DNA of 27,744 nt, from assembly GCA_035273665.1 (NCBI GenBank), contig DATEOW010000076.1:1-27744 (forward strand), in the 5' to 3' direction. The translations under genes were made by a program, and so were the position numbers. Positions 15,270-23,349 of the stretch are shown one piece after another. The notes below the pieces were generated by a model, which saw nothing but the letters and a program-made list of their open reading frames with translations, searched no databases and had not been told where the DNA came from. The stretch comes from DATEEW01 sp035273665 (lineage in GTDB: Bacteria > Pseudomonadota > Gammaproteobacteria > Burkholderiales > SG8-39). The stretch's first letter is position 1; each line of letters begins with the position of its first letter.

Positions 15270-15512
15270 CTAGATCTTGATCTTATATTGTTGGATTTTC
15301 TTGCGCAGCGTATTGCGGTTAATGCCCAACATATCGGCCGCCAAGCTTTGGTTGCCTTCGGCGCGGTGCAAAATCGCTTCGAGCATCGGCCGCTCGACAT
15401 TTTTCAACACCATTTCATAGACGGCCCGCGGCATTTCACCGTCTAGGTCCTTGAAATATCGGTCGAGCGATTTGCGCACGCATTCGCTCAGTTCGCTGGT
15501 GCCTTGCTTCAT
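15270..15512 (-). CDS. fis: Fis family nucleoid-associated DNA-binding protein
   Basis: This 80-residue protein matches Fis, a dimeric DNA-bending protein that shapes the nucleoid and activates stable RNA promoters. The C-terminal helix-turn-helix occupies about 54-77 (G-N-Q-S-L-A-A-D-M-L-G-I-N-R-N-T-L-R-K-K), the most conserved part. The N-terminal part is shorter than in E. coli (98 residues), as in other betaproteobacteria. Its ATG overlaps the dusB stop as ATGA, and its strong ribosome site lies inside the dusB coding end, so it is translated from the dusB-fis message. The dusB-fis pairing is conserved in E. coli as well. Confidence 0.95.
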   Translation of the reverse strand: MKQGTSELSECVRKSLDRYFKDLDGEMPRAVYEMVLKNVERPMLEAILHRAEGNQSLAADMLGINRNTLRKKIQQYKIKI

Positions 15513-16528
15513 GCAGCTACCTCCTCCTCGCAGCTCTCCTCGTATTGCAGGTGCCGGTCGCGTTCTTCGAGTTCAAAAAGGAACGCCTTCACCGCCGCCA
15601 GCTGTTCTTTGCAGCCGGTCAGCTGGTTCATCGCGCGGCGAAACGCGGCCGAACCATGCAAGCCTTTGGTATACCAAGATATATGTTTGCGCGCGACCTT
15701 AACGCCGGTCTCAAGGCCGTAGAACGCATAAAGATCGTCTAAGTGTTCGACAAGCACCGCACGTATTTCCGCGACCAAGGGGGGTGGCAGATGCTTGCCT
15801 GTCGCGAGATAGTGCTCGATTTCGCGAAAGATCCACGGCCTGCCCTGCGCCGCACGGCCGATCATGACGCCGTCGGCGCCCGTGTACGCAAGTACATGCT
15901 CCGCTTGTTCCGGCGTGTTGATGTCGCCGTTCGCGATTACCGGCAGGCGGGTCGAAGCCTTTACCTCGCGGATCGTGTCGTATTCGGCATGGCCTTTGTA
16001 GCCGCATGCACGCGTGCGACCATGAATCGACAACAATTGGATGCCGGCATTCTCAGCAATCCGCGCAATCGTCTGTGCATTCTTGTTTTGTGTATCCCAG
16101 CCCGTGCGGAATTTGAGGGTGACGGGAACATCCACCGCATTCACGACGGACTCGACTATCTTGGCAACTAGGGGCTCGTCTTTGAGCAAGGCGGAGCCTG
16201 CCATGACGTTGCAGACTTTCTTCGCCGGACAGCCCATATTGATGTCGATGATCTGCGCGCCTTCATCGACGTTATAACGCGCGGCGTCAGCCATCATTTG
16301 GGGGTCGGCGCCGGCGATCTGTACGGAGATAGGCGACACTTCGCCTTCATGATTCGCGCGCCGCTTGGTTTTTTCACTTCCCCAAAGCAGCGAATTGGAC
16401 GACACCATTTCCGAAACCGCCAGCCCTGCGCCGAAGCGTTTGCACAGTTGACGGAAAGGTCGATCCGTCACGCCCGCCATGGGTGCGACGAAGAGATTAT
16501 TCCGGAGCACATGTGTGCCAATGCGCAT
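15509..16528 (-). CDS. dusB: tRNA-dihydrouridine synthase B
   Basis: DusB is a flavin enzyme that reduces uridine to dihydrouridine in the tRNA D-loop. The protein shows A-P-M-A-G-V-T-D-R-P-F-R near the start, D-I-N-M-G-C-P-A-K-K-V-C with the catalytic Cys, the H-G-R-T-R segment and G-D-I-N-T-P/G-A-D-G-V-M-I-G-R-A for FMN binding. I choose the ATG at 16528 (339 residues), because M-R-I-G matches the family start. A longer frame from TTG 16576 adds 16 non-conserved residues without a better ribosome site. The poly-Glu C-terminus carries the fis ribosome site, and the stop overlaps the fis start. Confidence 0.95.
   Translation of the reverse strand: MRIGTHVLRNNLFVAPMAGVTDRPFRQLCKRFGAGLAVSEMVSSNSLLWGSEKTKRRANHEGEVSPISVQIAGADPQMMADAARYNVDEGAQIIDINMGCPAKKVCNVMAGSALLKDEPLVAKIVESVVNAVDVPVTLKFRTGWDTQNKNAQTIARIAENAGIQLLSIHGRTRACGYKGHAEYDTIREVKASTRLPVIANGDINTPEQAEHVLAYTGADGVMIGRAAQGRPWIFREIEHYLATGKHLPPPLVAEIRAVLVEHLDDLYAFYGLETGVKVARKHISWYTKGLHGSAAFRRAMNQLTGCKEQLAAVKAFLFELEERDRHLQYEESCEEEVAA
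15516..15530 (-). promoter_or_regulatory. fis ribosome-binding site inside dusB
   Basis: On the minus strand GAGGAGGAGGT encodes the last Glu-Glu-Glu-Val codons of DusB and is also a near-perfect Shine-Dalgarno sequence about 7 nt before the fis ATG. It is by far the strongest ribosome site I noticed in this window. Confidence 0.75.
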
Positions 16529-16687
16529 CAATTTGCTTCTTGGGTGGACGACGAGGGGAGGCGATTCTACCGCCAATCTTTGAAGTGCGGCATCCGGTTT
16601 TTGGATGACATCGCATGCTTGTCACAATGCCCTTGAAGCGATGTGCGACCTTTGGCGGCTTAAGGGTTGACGCGTTTGAATTTCAGC

Positions 16688-17821
16688 TTAGGGGAGGTTT
16701 CGTAAACCGTAAACCATGCGGCGCGCGAAGACGCGGCGCGCGGGCGGAATCAGATCAAGCGCGGCAAGCGCTGCGCCGCGAATCGTGCGCAATACCGGCG
16801 CTTCTGACGAGAACACGCGGACAAGGAAATCCGTTGCGGCGATGCTTGCCTTGCGGTCGGTGCCGCGTTTTGCGCGGTACGTTTCCAGAAAGGCGCTGCG
16901 GCCGATTTCTATCACGGGCGTTTCCTGCAACAACTGTGCGAGCTCGAATGCGTCGCGTAGGCCGAGGTTCAAGCCTTGGCCAGCAACGGGATGCAAGGTT
17001 TGGGCGGCATTGCCCACAACGAGGCATCTTTCTCCGGCAATGGGGTTTTGGCGAAAGCGCAATTGCAACGGGAAAGCCGAGCGAGGGCCGGTTTCCAGGA
17101 AACGTCCCAGGCGTTGGCCGAACGCATGCTGCAAGCGCTGAAGGAACCCAACATCGTCCAGAGATTGGAGATCGCGCGCTCGGAGCGGATCAACGGTCCA
17201 AACCAGTGCGTATCGATCGGCGAGCGGCAACAATGCCAGCGGCCCGTTCGCGCAAAAGCGTTCCCAAGCGCGCCCTTCTGGAGCCTGCTCTGTACGTATC
17301 ATTGCGACAATCGCTGTTTGACCGTAGTCGCGCAAGGCAAGGTCGTCGCCGGCGAAATGTCCCCCATCGGCGATGACGAGAAGCCGGGTTTTTTCCAGCG
17401 ATGTTTGCTCGCCCCGACGGATATGGACCTTCACTTCGCCTTCTGCGCCTTCCCATTGCGCGAGACGGCCCTCGATCGTCGGACAGGGAATCTGCTGCTT
17501 AAGGACTCGTGCAAGGTCGCTCAGGTTGAATACATAACCCAGCGCGGGAACATTCAAATCCGTATGGCGGATGAGCGTGCGACCGAAGCCATCCGCTTGC
17601 GACACGTGCACGCTGCGAATGTGCGTCCCCGCATTTTGAACATGTTCTGGCAGTACGCGGTCGAGGATTAACCTGCTCGCCTGCGATAGGGCAATGGGGC
17701 GCAAAGCTTCATCCCGAGGGCCCGAGGTGTCGATGATTGCCACATCCAAACCGCTTCCCTGCAAGCACATAGCCAGAACAGCGCCAACCGGGCCGCCGCC
17801 GGCGATCAGGACGTCATGCAT
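16688..17821 (-). CDS. ubiH: UbiH/UbiF/VisC-type FAD-dependent ubiquinone hydroxylase
   Basis: This 377-residue flavoprotein monooxygenase hydroxylates the ring of a ubiquinone precursor using O2 and NAD(P)H. It has the N-terminal FAD motif G-G-G-P-V-G (8-13) with the acidic residue D31, an A-D-G-G motif (151-154) and the second FAD motif G-N-A-A-Q-T-L-H-P-V-A-G-Q-G (270-283), all diagnostic for the family. Which ring carbon it acts on cannot be fixed from motifs alone; the pepP-ubiH neighbourhood is the classical context of UbiH (C4). The gene overlaps the end of pepP by 8 nt. A 159-nt gap to dusB follows and holds a small hairpin (CATCC/GGATG, 16591-16607), possibly with a dusB promoter that I could not define. 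Confidence 0.88.
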   Translation of the reverse strand: MHDVLIAGGGPVGAVLAMCLQGSGLDVAIIDTSGPRDEALRPIALSQASRLILDRVLPEHVQNAGTHIRSVHVSQADGFGRTLIRHTDLNVPALGYVFNLSDLARVLKQQIPCPTIEGRLAQWEGAEGEVKVHIRRGEQTSLEKTRLLVIADGGHFAGDDLALRDYGQTAIVAMIRTEQAPEGRAWERFCANGPLALLPLADRYALVWTVDPLRARDLQSLDDVGFLQRLQHAFGQRLGRFLETGPRSAFPLQLRFRQNPIAGERCLVVGNAAQTLHPVAGQGLNLGLRDAFELAQLLQETPVIEIGRSAFLETYRAKRGTDRKASIAATDFLVRVFSSEAPVLRTIRGAALAALDLIPPARRVFARRMVYGLRNLP

Positions 17822-19118
17822 CGCGCATCAAATCTTCGATCGCCGCAATGGTTTTGGGCGCCGCGGCAGTGATGATCTCGCAGCCCGTTTGTGTGACCAG
17901 AGCGTCATCTTCGATGCGAATGCCGATATTCCAGAAATGCTCGGGCACCTTTTCCGCTGGGCGGATGTAGCAGCCCGGCTCCACGGTCAAGGTCATGCCG
18001 GGTTGAAGTGTCTTCCAGTCCCCATTGCTTTTGTACTCACCGGCATCGTGCACATCCAGGCCTAACCAATGGCCCGTGCGATGCATATAAAAACGTCGAT
18101 AGTCGCCGCTTTCCAGCACGCCTTCGAGCGTGCCTTCGCACAACCCGAGATCGATAAACCCTTGCGCGAGCACTTTCACAGCGGCATCGTGTGCCGCATT
18201 CCAATGGCGGCCGGGGCGTATTTCTTCGATGGCGGCTACTTGGGCCGCAAGCACGAGGTCATAAATCGACCGCTGTGGACCGGTGAACTTCCCGTTCACC
18301 GGGAATGTGCGCGTGATGTCTGCGGCATAGCCTTCGAATTCGCAGCCCGCGTCGATGAGCAAGAGGTCTCCTTCACGCAACGCCTGGTTATTCTCCCGAT
18401 AGTGCAATACGCAGGCGTTTTTGCCGCCGGCGACAATCGGCCAGTAGGCGGGAAATTGCGATCCTTGGCGGCGAAACTCGTAGAGCAGCTCCGCTTCGAT
18501 TTCGTATTCCATCTTGCCCGGCCGAGTAGCGCACATGGCACGCGCGTGCGCACCAGCAGAGATTTCGGCAGCGCGGCGCATCAATGCGACCTCATGCGAA
18601 TCCTTTACTAATCGCATTTCATCTAATACGAGTCTCAAATCGCGGACTTCCGCTGGTGCCGCAACACCGGTACGTGAGAGATTGCGCACTTGATTCAACC
18701 AGCCCATGACGCGCGTATCCCAGACCGCATCCATGCCTAAGGCGTAGTGCAGCACCGGCTGATCTGCCATCAAGGTGGGCAACATCTCTTCAAGTTGACT
18801 GATTGGATAGGCCGCATCGAAGCCAAACAATGCTTGTGCGGCTTCGGGCCCATGACGAAAGCCATCCCAGAGTTCGCGTTCGGGGTTTTTGTCGCGACAG
18901 AATAGGATCGAGCGACGTTGAGCGCCGGCCACGAGCACCAGGACTGCCTCAGGTTCGGGAAATCCGCTTAAATAATAAAAATAACTATCGAAACGGTAGA
19001 GATAGTCGCTATCCCGGTTACGAATCCGCTCGGGCGCTGTAGCGATTATGGCAATGCCTGTCCCCATCGCTTCGGCAAAGCGCGCACGACGATGAACAAA
19101 GGGAGCGGTATCAACCAT
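17814..19118 (-). CDS. pepP: Xaa-Pro aminopeptidase P
   Basis: PepP removes N-terminal residues that precede proline, using two metal ions. In the 434-residue product all five ligands are present: D256 (L-L-I-D-A-G), D267 (A-A-D-I-T-R-T-F), H350 (H-R-T-G-H-W-L-G), E380 (T-V-E-P-G-C-Y) and E403 (G-I-R-I-E-D-D), within a few residues of the E. coli positions. The start is ATG 19118, because M-V-D-T-A-P-F precedes the conserved R-R-A-R-F segment. A longer frame to 19214 would overlap murU by 64 nt and has unrelated sequence. No strong ribosome site is visible. It lies 32 nt after murU. Confidence 0.95.
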   Translation of the reverse strand: MVDTAPFVHRRARFAEAMGTGIAIIATAPERIRNRDSDYLYRFDSYFYYLSGFPEPEAVLVLVAGAQRRSILFCRDKNPERELWDGFRHGPEAAQALFGFDAAYPISQLEEMLPTLMADQPVLHYALGMDAVWDTRVMGWLNQVRNLSRTGVAAPAEVRDLRLVLDEMRLVKDSHEVALMRRAAEISAGAHARAMCATRPGKMEYEIEAELLYEFRRQGSQFPAYWPIVAGGKNACVLHYRENNQALREGDLLLIDAGCEFEGYAADITRTFPVNGKFTGPQRSIYDLVLAAQVAAIEEIRPGRHWNAAHDAAVKVLAQGFIDLGLCEGTLEGVLESGDYRRFYMHRTGHWLGLDVHDAGEYKSNGDWKTLQPGMTLTVEPGCYIRPAEKVPEHFWNIGIRIEDDALVTQTGCEIITAAAPKTIAAIEDLMRDA

Positions 19119-19150
19119 GGGGGGGATTGTCGCCCGGTGCGGCGCAAGCC

Positions 19151-19822
19151 TCAAGCAGCCTGTAGCTGCGCATTGATCTGGGCGAGGCGTTCCGGCGTTC
19201 CGATGTCCTGCCAAAGTCCTCGAAAGTGTTCTCCACTCACGAGATTTTGGTCCGCGGCCGCACGCAGTAAGGGAGCGGACTGCGCCTTCGTACCTACTTT
19301 GATCTTGGCGAAGAGTGCGGGACGGTACAAACCAATGCCGGCGAAGGTCAGTGTGCCGCCGCCGCTGTTACGTACAAACCCATTGTCGAGTACAAAATCG
19401 CCGCGCGGGTGTTGAGAAGGATTGTCGACCAAAACGAGGTGTGCCAGTCCCTTTCCGAGATCGCGGCGCAATAAGCTCGCAAAGTCGAAATCGCAATACA
19501 CATCGGCGTTGGCGGCGATGAAAGGCGCATCACCCAACAAAGGCAAGGCTTTGGCGATACCACCCGCTGTTTCGAGCGCTTCGCCTTCGGCCGAATAGGC
19601 GATATGCACACCGTAGCGGCTACCGTTACCAAGTGCCTCTTCGATCCTCAATCCCAGATGTGCATGGTTGATGACGATGTCCACAACGCCGGCCTGAGCA
19701 AGCCGTTCGATCAGGCGCACGATAAGCGATTTACCGCCCACTTCGAGTAGCGGTTTGGGCACCTGATCGGTCAGCGGGCGCATGCGTTCGCCGCGGCCGG
19801 CCGCAAGAATCATGGCTTTCAA
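19151..19822 (-). CDS. murU: N-acetylmuramate alpha-1-phosphate uridylyltransferase
   Basis: MurU makes UDP-MurNAc from MurNAc-1-phosphate and UTP in the cell-wall recycling bypass that avoids MurA. The 223-residue nucleotidyltransferase begins M-K-A-M-I-L-A-A-G-R-G-E-R-M-R-P-L-T with the Lys of P-K-P-L, and has the metal-binding Asp in A-N-A-D-V-Y-C. The start is TTG 19822, sharing TTGA with the amgK stop, with AGGTAGG about 9 nt upstream. ATG 19813 would cut the conserved M-K-A. Its upstream partner amgK supplies the substrate. In pseudomonads this pathway gives intrinsic fosfomycin tolerance, which may hold here. Confidence 0.93.
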   Translation of the reverse strand: MKAMILAAGRGERMRPLTDQVPKPLLEVGGKSLIVRLIERLAQAGVVDIVINHAHLGLRIEEALGNGSRYGVHIAYSAEGEALETAGGIAKALPLLGDAPFIAANADVYCDFDFASLLRRDLGKGLAHLVLVDNPSQHPRGDFVLDNGFVRNSGGGTLTFAGIGLYRPALFAKIKVGTKAQSAPLLRAAADQNLVSGEHFRGLWQDIGTPERLAQINAQLQAA

Positions 19823-20826
19823 AATGTGTAACCTACCTGAGGATGACTCTGTTCCAACTCGTCGAGCAGATGCAGCAAGGGTTTCATGGCGTCATAGCGT
19901 GCGCAAGTGTTGCGAATGTAGGTCAGGAAGCGCGGCACGTCATCGAGATAATTCTGTTTGCCGTCGCGATAACACAGGCGAGCAAAAATCCCTGCAACTT
20001 TCAGGTGGCGTTGCAAACCCATCCACTCGAAATCGCGATAGAACTCACTGAAATCTTCCTTGACGGGCAAGCCGGCCGCGCGGGCCTTTTCCCAGTAACG
20101 CACCACCCAATCCAAGACCCGCTGTTCCTCCCAACTGATAAAAGCGTCTTTGAATAAAGACAGCAAATCGTAGGTGATGGGGCCGTATACGGCATCCTGG
20201 AAATCGAGTATCCCCGGGTTCGGGGAGCTGATCATGAGATTGCGGGGCATAAAATCGCGATGGACATATACCTTCGGCTGCGCCAGGTTGCTCGCCATGA
20301 TGAGGGCGAAGCTGCGTTCCAGCGCGTTCTGCTGCGAAGCGTTAAGCGTGGCTCGGCGATGCTTGGCAATGTACCAATCGGGAAACAAGTTGAGTTCGCG
20401 ACTTAAGAGCGCAGCGTCATAAGGGGGCAGCACCTCGGGTTTACTTGCTAGTTGCCACACAATGAGCGCATCTATTGCGGCAACGAACAGTTCATCGGCG
20501 TTTTGTTCGTTGATGACATTAAGATAAGTCTGCGTACCCAAGTCGCTCAGCAAGAGAAATCCTTGCTCCAAGTCCTTCTGGAGGATGACCGGTGCGTTGA
20601 GTCCAGCGCTTTTGAGCAATCCCGCGACCTTGATAAACGGGGCGCAATTTTCCTGTTCCGGTGGCGCGTCCATGGCGATCAAGCTGTGTGGCCCCGATGC
20701 GCCGTCAACAAAGCTGAGTCGAAAATATCGCCTAAAACTGGCGTCCGCAGATGCTGGGCTGAGCGTGAAGCTGTCGGCGGGATAAAAGCCGTGCAGCCAT
20801 TGTTCGAGTTGAGCGCGACGATCCAT
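19819..20826 (-). CDS. amgK: Anomeric MurNAc/GlcNAc kinase AmgK
   Basis: AmgK phosphorylates the anomeric carbon of MurNAc (and GlcNAc) recovered from the cell wall, producing MurNAc-1-P for MurU. The 335-residue aminoglycoside-phosphotransferase-like protein has the catalytic V-H-R-D-F-M-P-R-N-L-M (H189, D191, N196) and the metal site I-L-D-F-Q-D-A-V-Y-G-P (D208). The ATG at 20826 gives the family start. A frame running up to 20943 adds 39 unrelated residues inside the divergent promoter region. The gene is divergent from lptD, as in pseudomonads, and overlaps murU by 4 nt. Confidence 0.93.
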   Translation of the reverse strand: MDRRAQLEQWLHGFYPADSFTLSPASADASFRRYFRLSFVDGASGPHSLIAMDAPPEQENCAPFIKVAGLLKSAGLNAPVILQKDLEQGFLLLSDLGTQTYLNVINEQNADELFVAAIDALIVWQLASKPEVLPPYDAALLSRELNLFPDWYIAKHRRATLNASQQNALERSFALIMASNLAQPKVYVHRDFMPRNLMISSPNPGILDFQDAVYGPITYDLLSLFKDAFISWEEQRVLDWVVRYWEKARAAGLPVKEDFSEFYRDFEWMGLQRHLKVAGIFARLCYRDGKQNYLDDVPRFLTYIRNTCARYDAMKPLLHLLDELEQSHPQVGYTF

Positions 20827-20966
20827 GCTGGTAGTGAAAATGATATCTAGGAGGCATTGGGAGACGGCGACCGCTGGCGGCGCGGCACTGCGCCAATCTT
20901 TTGCGTTGCCAGGAACGCTGCTTTGTGCGATTTTAGCAGCCAAAAATAGCAGGCCTCCTTTATTTA
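20827..20966. promoter_or_regulatory. Divergent amgK/lptD promoter region
   Basis: This 140-bp gap feeds two operons. For lptD the best plus-strand candidate is TTGCCA (20906-20911), a 17-bp spacer and GATTTT (20929-20934), with a start near 20941. The -35 is good and the -10 poor. I found no convincing promoter for amgK. In E. coli lptD is under sigma-E; a GGAAC is present at 20912 but without a matching -10. Confidence 0.35.
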
Positions 20967-23336
20967 ATGTCCTCTTCGACTTGGCGCACCGCTCGCGCGG
21001 TGATGATTTCTGCCTTTGCGCTCTCTACATGCTCTGCATGGGCGCAGGGCACGCCATTGAAACTCCAGAAATCTTTGCAGCCGGCGCCGGAGGGAGAAGA
21101 ACTCCCGGTTTTTGTCGTTGCAGACCGTCTTGAGGGGCTTACCGAAGGTGAAATCGAAGCCAGCGGGAATGCCGAGGTCCGTAAAGGCGACATGACCCTT
21201 TACGCGGATGAAATCCGTTATTGGCAGGACAGTGACGAAGTGGAAGCCACCGGTCGCGTGAAATTGCTCAACCGAGGCAATGAAGTCGAGGGACCCCGTG
21301 CCAAGATTCGTTTGACCGATCACACCGGTATTTTCGAGAAACCCGTTTTTAGCTTGGCGCCGCGCGAAGTGTCCACGGAGGACGGGGTAGGCAGTCGCCG
21401 GATCTCCATCGACAAACCGTTGACGCAAACGATTCAAAGCCGGGGTGACGGCGAGGCACTGCGCTTCGAAGGCCGGGACCACTATCGGCTGAGCGGCGGC
21501 AGATTTACGAGTTGCAGTCCCGGACAGGACGACTGGTATGTGAATGCCGACGAATTGCAAATCGACATGGACAGAGAAGTCGTCACCGCCCGTAATGCAA
21601 GCTTGAGTTTCATGGGTGCCACGACGCCGGAATTTCCCTGGTTCGAATTCCCGCTCAACAATAATCGCAAAACAGGCTTTCTTCCGCCCTCGGTCGGCGT
21701 AAGCGGCGACAGTGGTTTTGAAGCCGGCTTGCCTTTTTATTGGAACATCGCACCCAACTACGATGCCACGATTACTCCCCGTTTTTTAGAAAAACGCGGG
21801 ATGCAAGTGAATAACGAATTCCGTTATTTACAGCCGAATCACTACGGCAACATGCGCTTCGAGGCGTTGCCGAACGATCGAGAGGAAGACAACGAAGACC
21901 GTTGGGGATTGTCCTTTCGGCATAGCAGCAATTTCGGCAAGGGATGGTCGGGCGGACTGAATATCAACAAAGTTTCCGACGACGATTATTTCCGCGACCT
22001 GTCGAACAACCTTTCCATCGCCACACAGACTTATCTTCCTCGCGAAGGGTATCTGCAATATGCGAGCGGGTGGTGGAACGCGCTCGCGCGCGTACAGAAG
22101 TATCAAACGCTACAAGACCCGGTCAACGCGTTGCCGATTCCTTACGATCGTGAGCCGCAGATTCTGGTCAATGCGCTCAATCAGGACGTAAAGCTGCTGG
22201 ACTTGGCGTTCCAAGGCGAATTTGTTTCCTTTACTCACCCAGAAGAAGGTGTGCAAGAAGGCCGCCGAACCATCGCGTACCCGAGCATCAGTGTTCCTTT
22301 CGTTTCGTCGGCCGGCTTCATTACACCGAAAGTCGGGCTACATTCAACCTGGTACAACTTGAGCGATGTGGGGGGCGGCGAAGATCGAACGCCAAACCGC
22401 TCCGTGCCCATCTATAGCCTCGATTCAGGGCTATTTTTCGAGCGTGAGTCCAACTGGCTCGGCCGTGACTGGATACAAACTCTCGAACCCCGGCTTTATT
22501 ATTTGAATGTCCCGTTTCGGGATCAGGATGACCTCCCTAGTTTCGACACGAGTCTTGCGGATCTGAGTTTTAGCCAGTTCTTTTCCGAAAACATATTCGT
22601 GGGCGGCGATCGCATCGCGGAGGCCAATCAACTCACGCTCGCGGTCACCAGTCGATTAATCGAACCGCAGACCGGTCAGGAAATCATCCGAGCGCTTATC
22701 GGGCAGCGCTATTACTTTGAAGATCAGCGCGTGACCTTGGCCGACGGCCAAAGCGGCCGACGCACCAGCTCCAAGTCGTCCATCCTCGGCGCATTCTCGG
22801 GCCGAGTGGCACGCGATTGGACCGTCGATACGGCGGTACAGTATGACCCCAGTCAAGCAGAGACTGAACGCTTCAATGCGAGCATCCGATATTCGCCTGC
22901 ACCAGCCAGCATTGCCAATGTGTCGTACCGCTATACGAATGAGAATCAAACGACGATCGGTAAGATCAATAGCATCGATGTCTCAGCCCAGTGGCCTTTG
23001 GCCCAAGGCTGGTACGGCATGGCCCGCCTGAACTACGACATCGATGGCGACAAGCTTGTCGAACGGCTCGCCGGAATCGAGTACAACGCAGGGTGCTGGA
23101 TCTTGCGGCTCGTCTATCACCAGTTCCAGACCTCGACATTGAAGGAAACCAACGTATTCTTTGTGCAGCTGGAACTGAACGGTTTCTCGCGCATCGGCTC
23201 TAATCCGCTCGATACCTTAAGGCGGAATGTACCGGGCTACGTTCCTAGCAACTATGTCGATGAAAACGCCGTCAATGCTTTCGATCGCAGTGAAATTATT
23301 TCCCCCTGGGGAAGCGGTCCAGGCCTTGGCTACTGA
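20967..23336 (+). CDS. lptD: LPS-assembly outer-membrane protein LptD
   Basis: LptD is the beta-barrel of the LptD-LptE translocon that places lipopolysaccharide in the outer leaflet. The 789-residue precursor has a signal peptide (about 1-26, cut after A-W-A), a periplasmic OstA-type jellyroll (about 45-180, with V-V-A-D-R-L-E-G, A-S-G-N-A-E-V, E-A-T-G-R-V-K-L) and a long barrel domain ending in Tyr. The core has W-F-E-F-P and R-K-T-G-F-L-P-P. The mature part has only two Cys, C183 and C710, in place of the four in E. coli. C710 stands where E. coli has a Cys-Cys pair (here G-C). The ATG at 20967 lacks a clear ribosome site; M13 (21003) is an alternative but would shorten the signal peptide. 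It heads the lptD-surA-pdxA-rsmA order. Confidence 0.95.
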   Translation: MSSSTWRTARAVMISAFALSTCSAWAQGTPLKLQKSLQPAPEGEELPVFVVADRLEGLTEGEIEASGNAEVRKGDMTLYADEIRYWQDSDEVEATGRVKLLNRGNEVEGPRAKIRLTDHTGIFEKPVFSLAPREVSTEDGVGSRRISIDKPLTQTIQSRGDGEALRFEGRDHYRLSGGRFTSCSPGQDDWYVNADELQIDMDREVVTARNASLSFMGATTPEFPWFEFPLNNNRKTGFLPPSVGVSGDSGFEAGLPFYWNIAPNYDATITPRFLEKRGMQVNNEFRYLQPNHYGNMRFEALPNDREEDNEDRWGLSFRHSSNFGKGWSGGLNINKVSDDDYFRDLSNNLSIATQTYLPREGYLQYASGWWNALARVQKYQTLQDPVNALPIPYDREPQILVNALNQDVKLLDLAFQGEFVSFTHPEEGVQEGRRTIAYPSISVPFVSSAGFITPKVGLHSTWYNLSDVGGGEDRTPNRSVPIYSLDSGLFFERESNWLGRDWIQTLEPRLYYLNVPFRDQDDLPSFDTSLADLSFSQFFSENIFVGGDRIAEANQLTLAVTSRLIEPQTGQEIIRALIGQRYYFEDQRVTLADGQSGRRTSSKSSILGAFSGRVARDWTVDTAVQYDPSQAETERFNASIRYSPAPASIANVSYRYTNENQTTIGKINSIDVSAQWPLAQGWYGMARLNYDIDGDKLVERLAGIEYNAGCWILRLVYHQFQTSTLKETNVFFVQLELNGFSRIGSNPLDTLRRNVPGYVPSNYVDENAVNAFDRSEIISPWGSGPGLGY

Positions 23337-23349
23337 ACGCGAAGCGCAG

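Noticed and set aside
16615..17376. 253-residue plus-strand frame antisense to ubiH
   Set aside because: It is Arg-rich with no motif, and the UbiH FAD motifs on the other strand explain the region.
20906..20945. Possible sigma-E promoter for lptD (GGAAC at 20912)
   Set aside because: No matching -10 element is found at 15-17 nt. The match is too short to claim.
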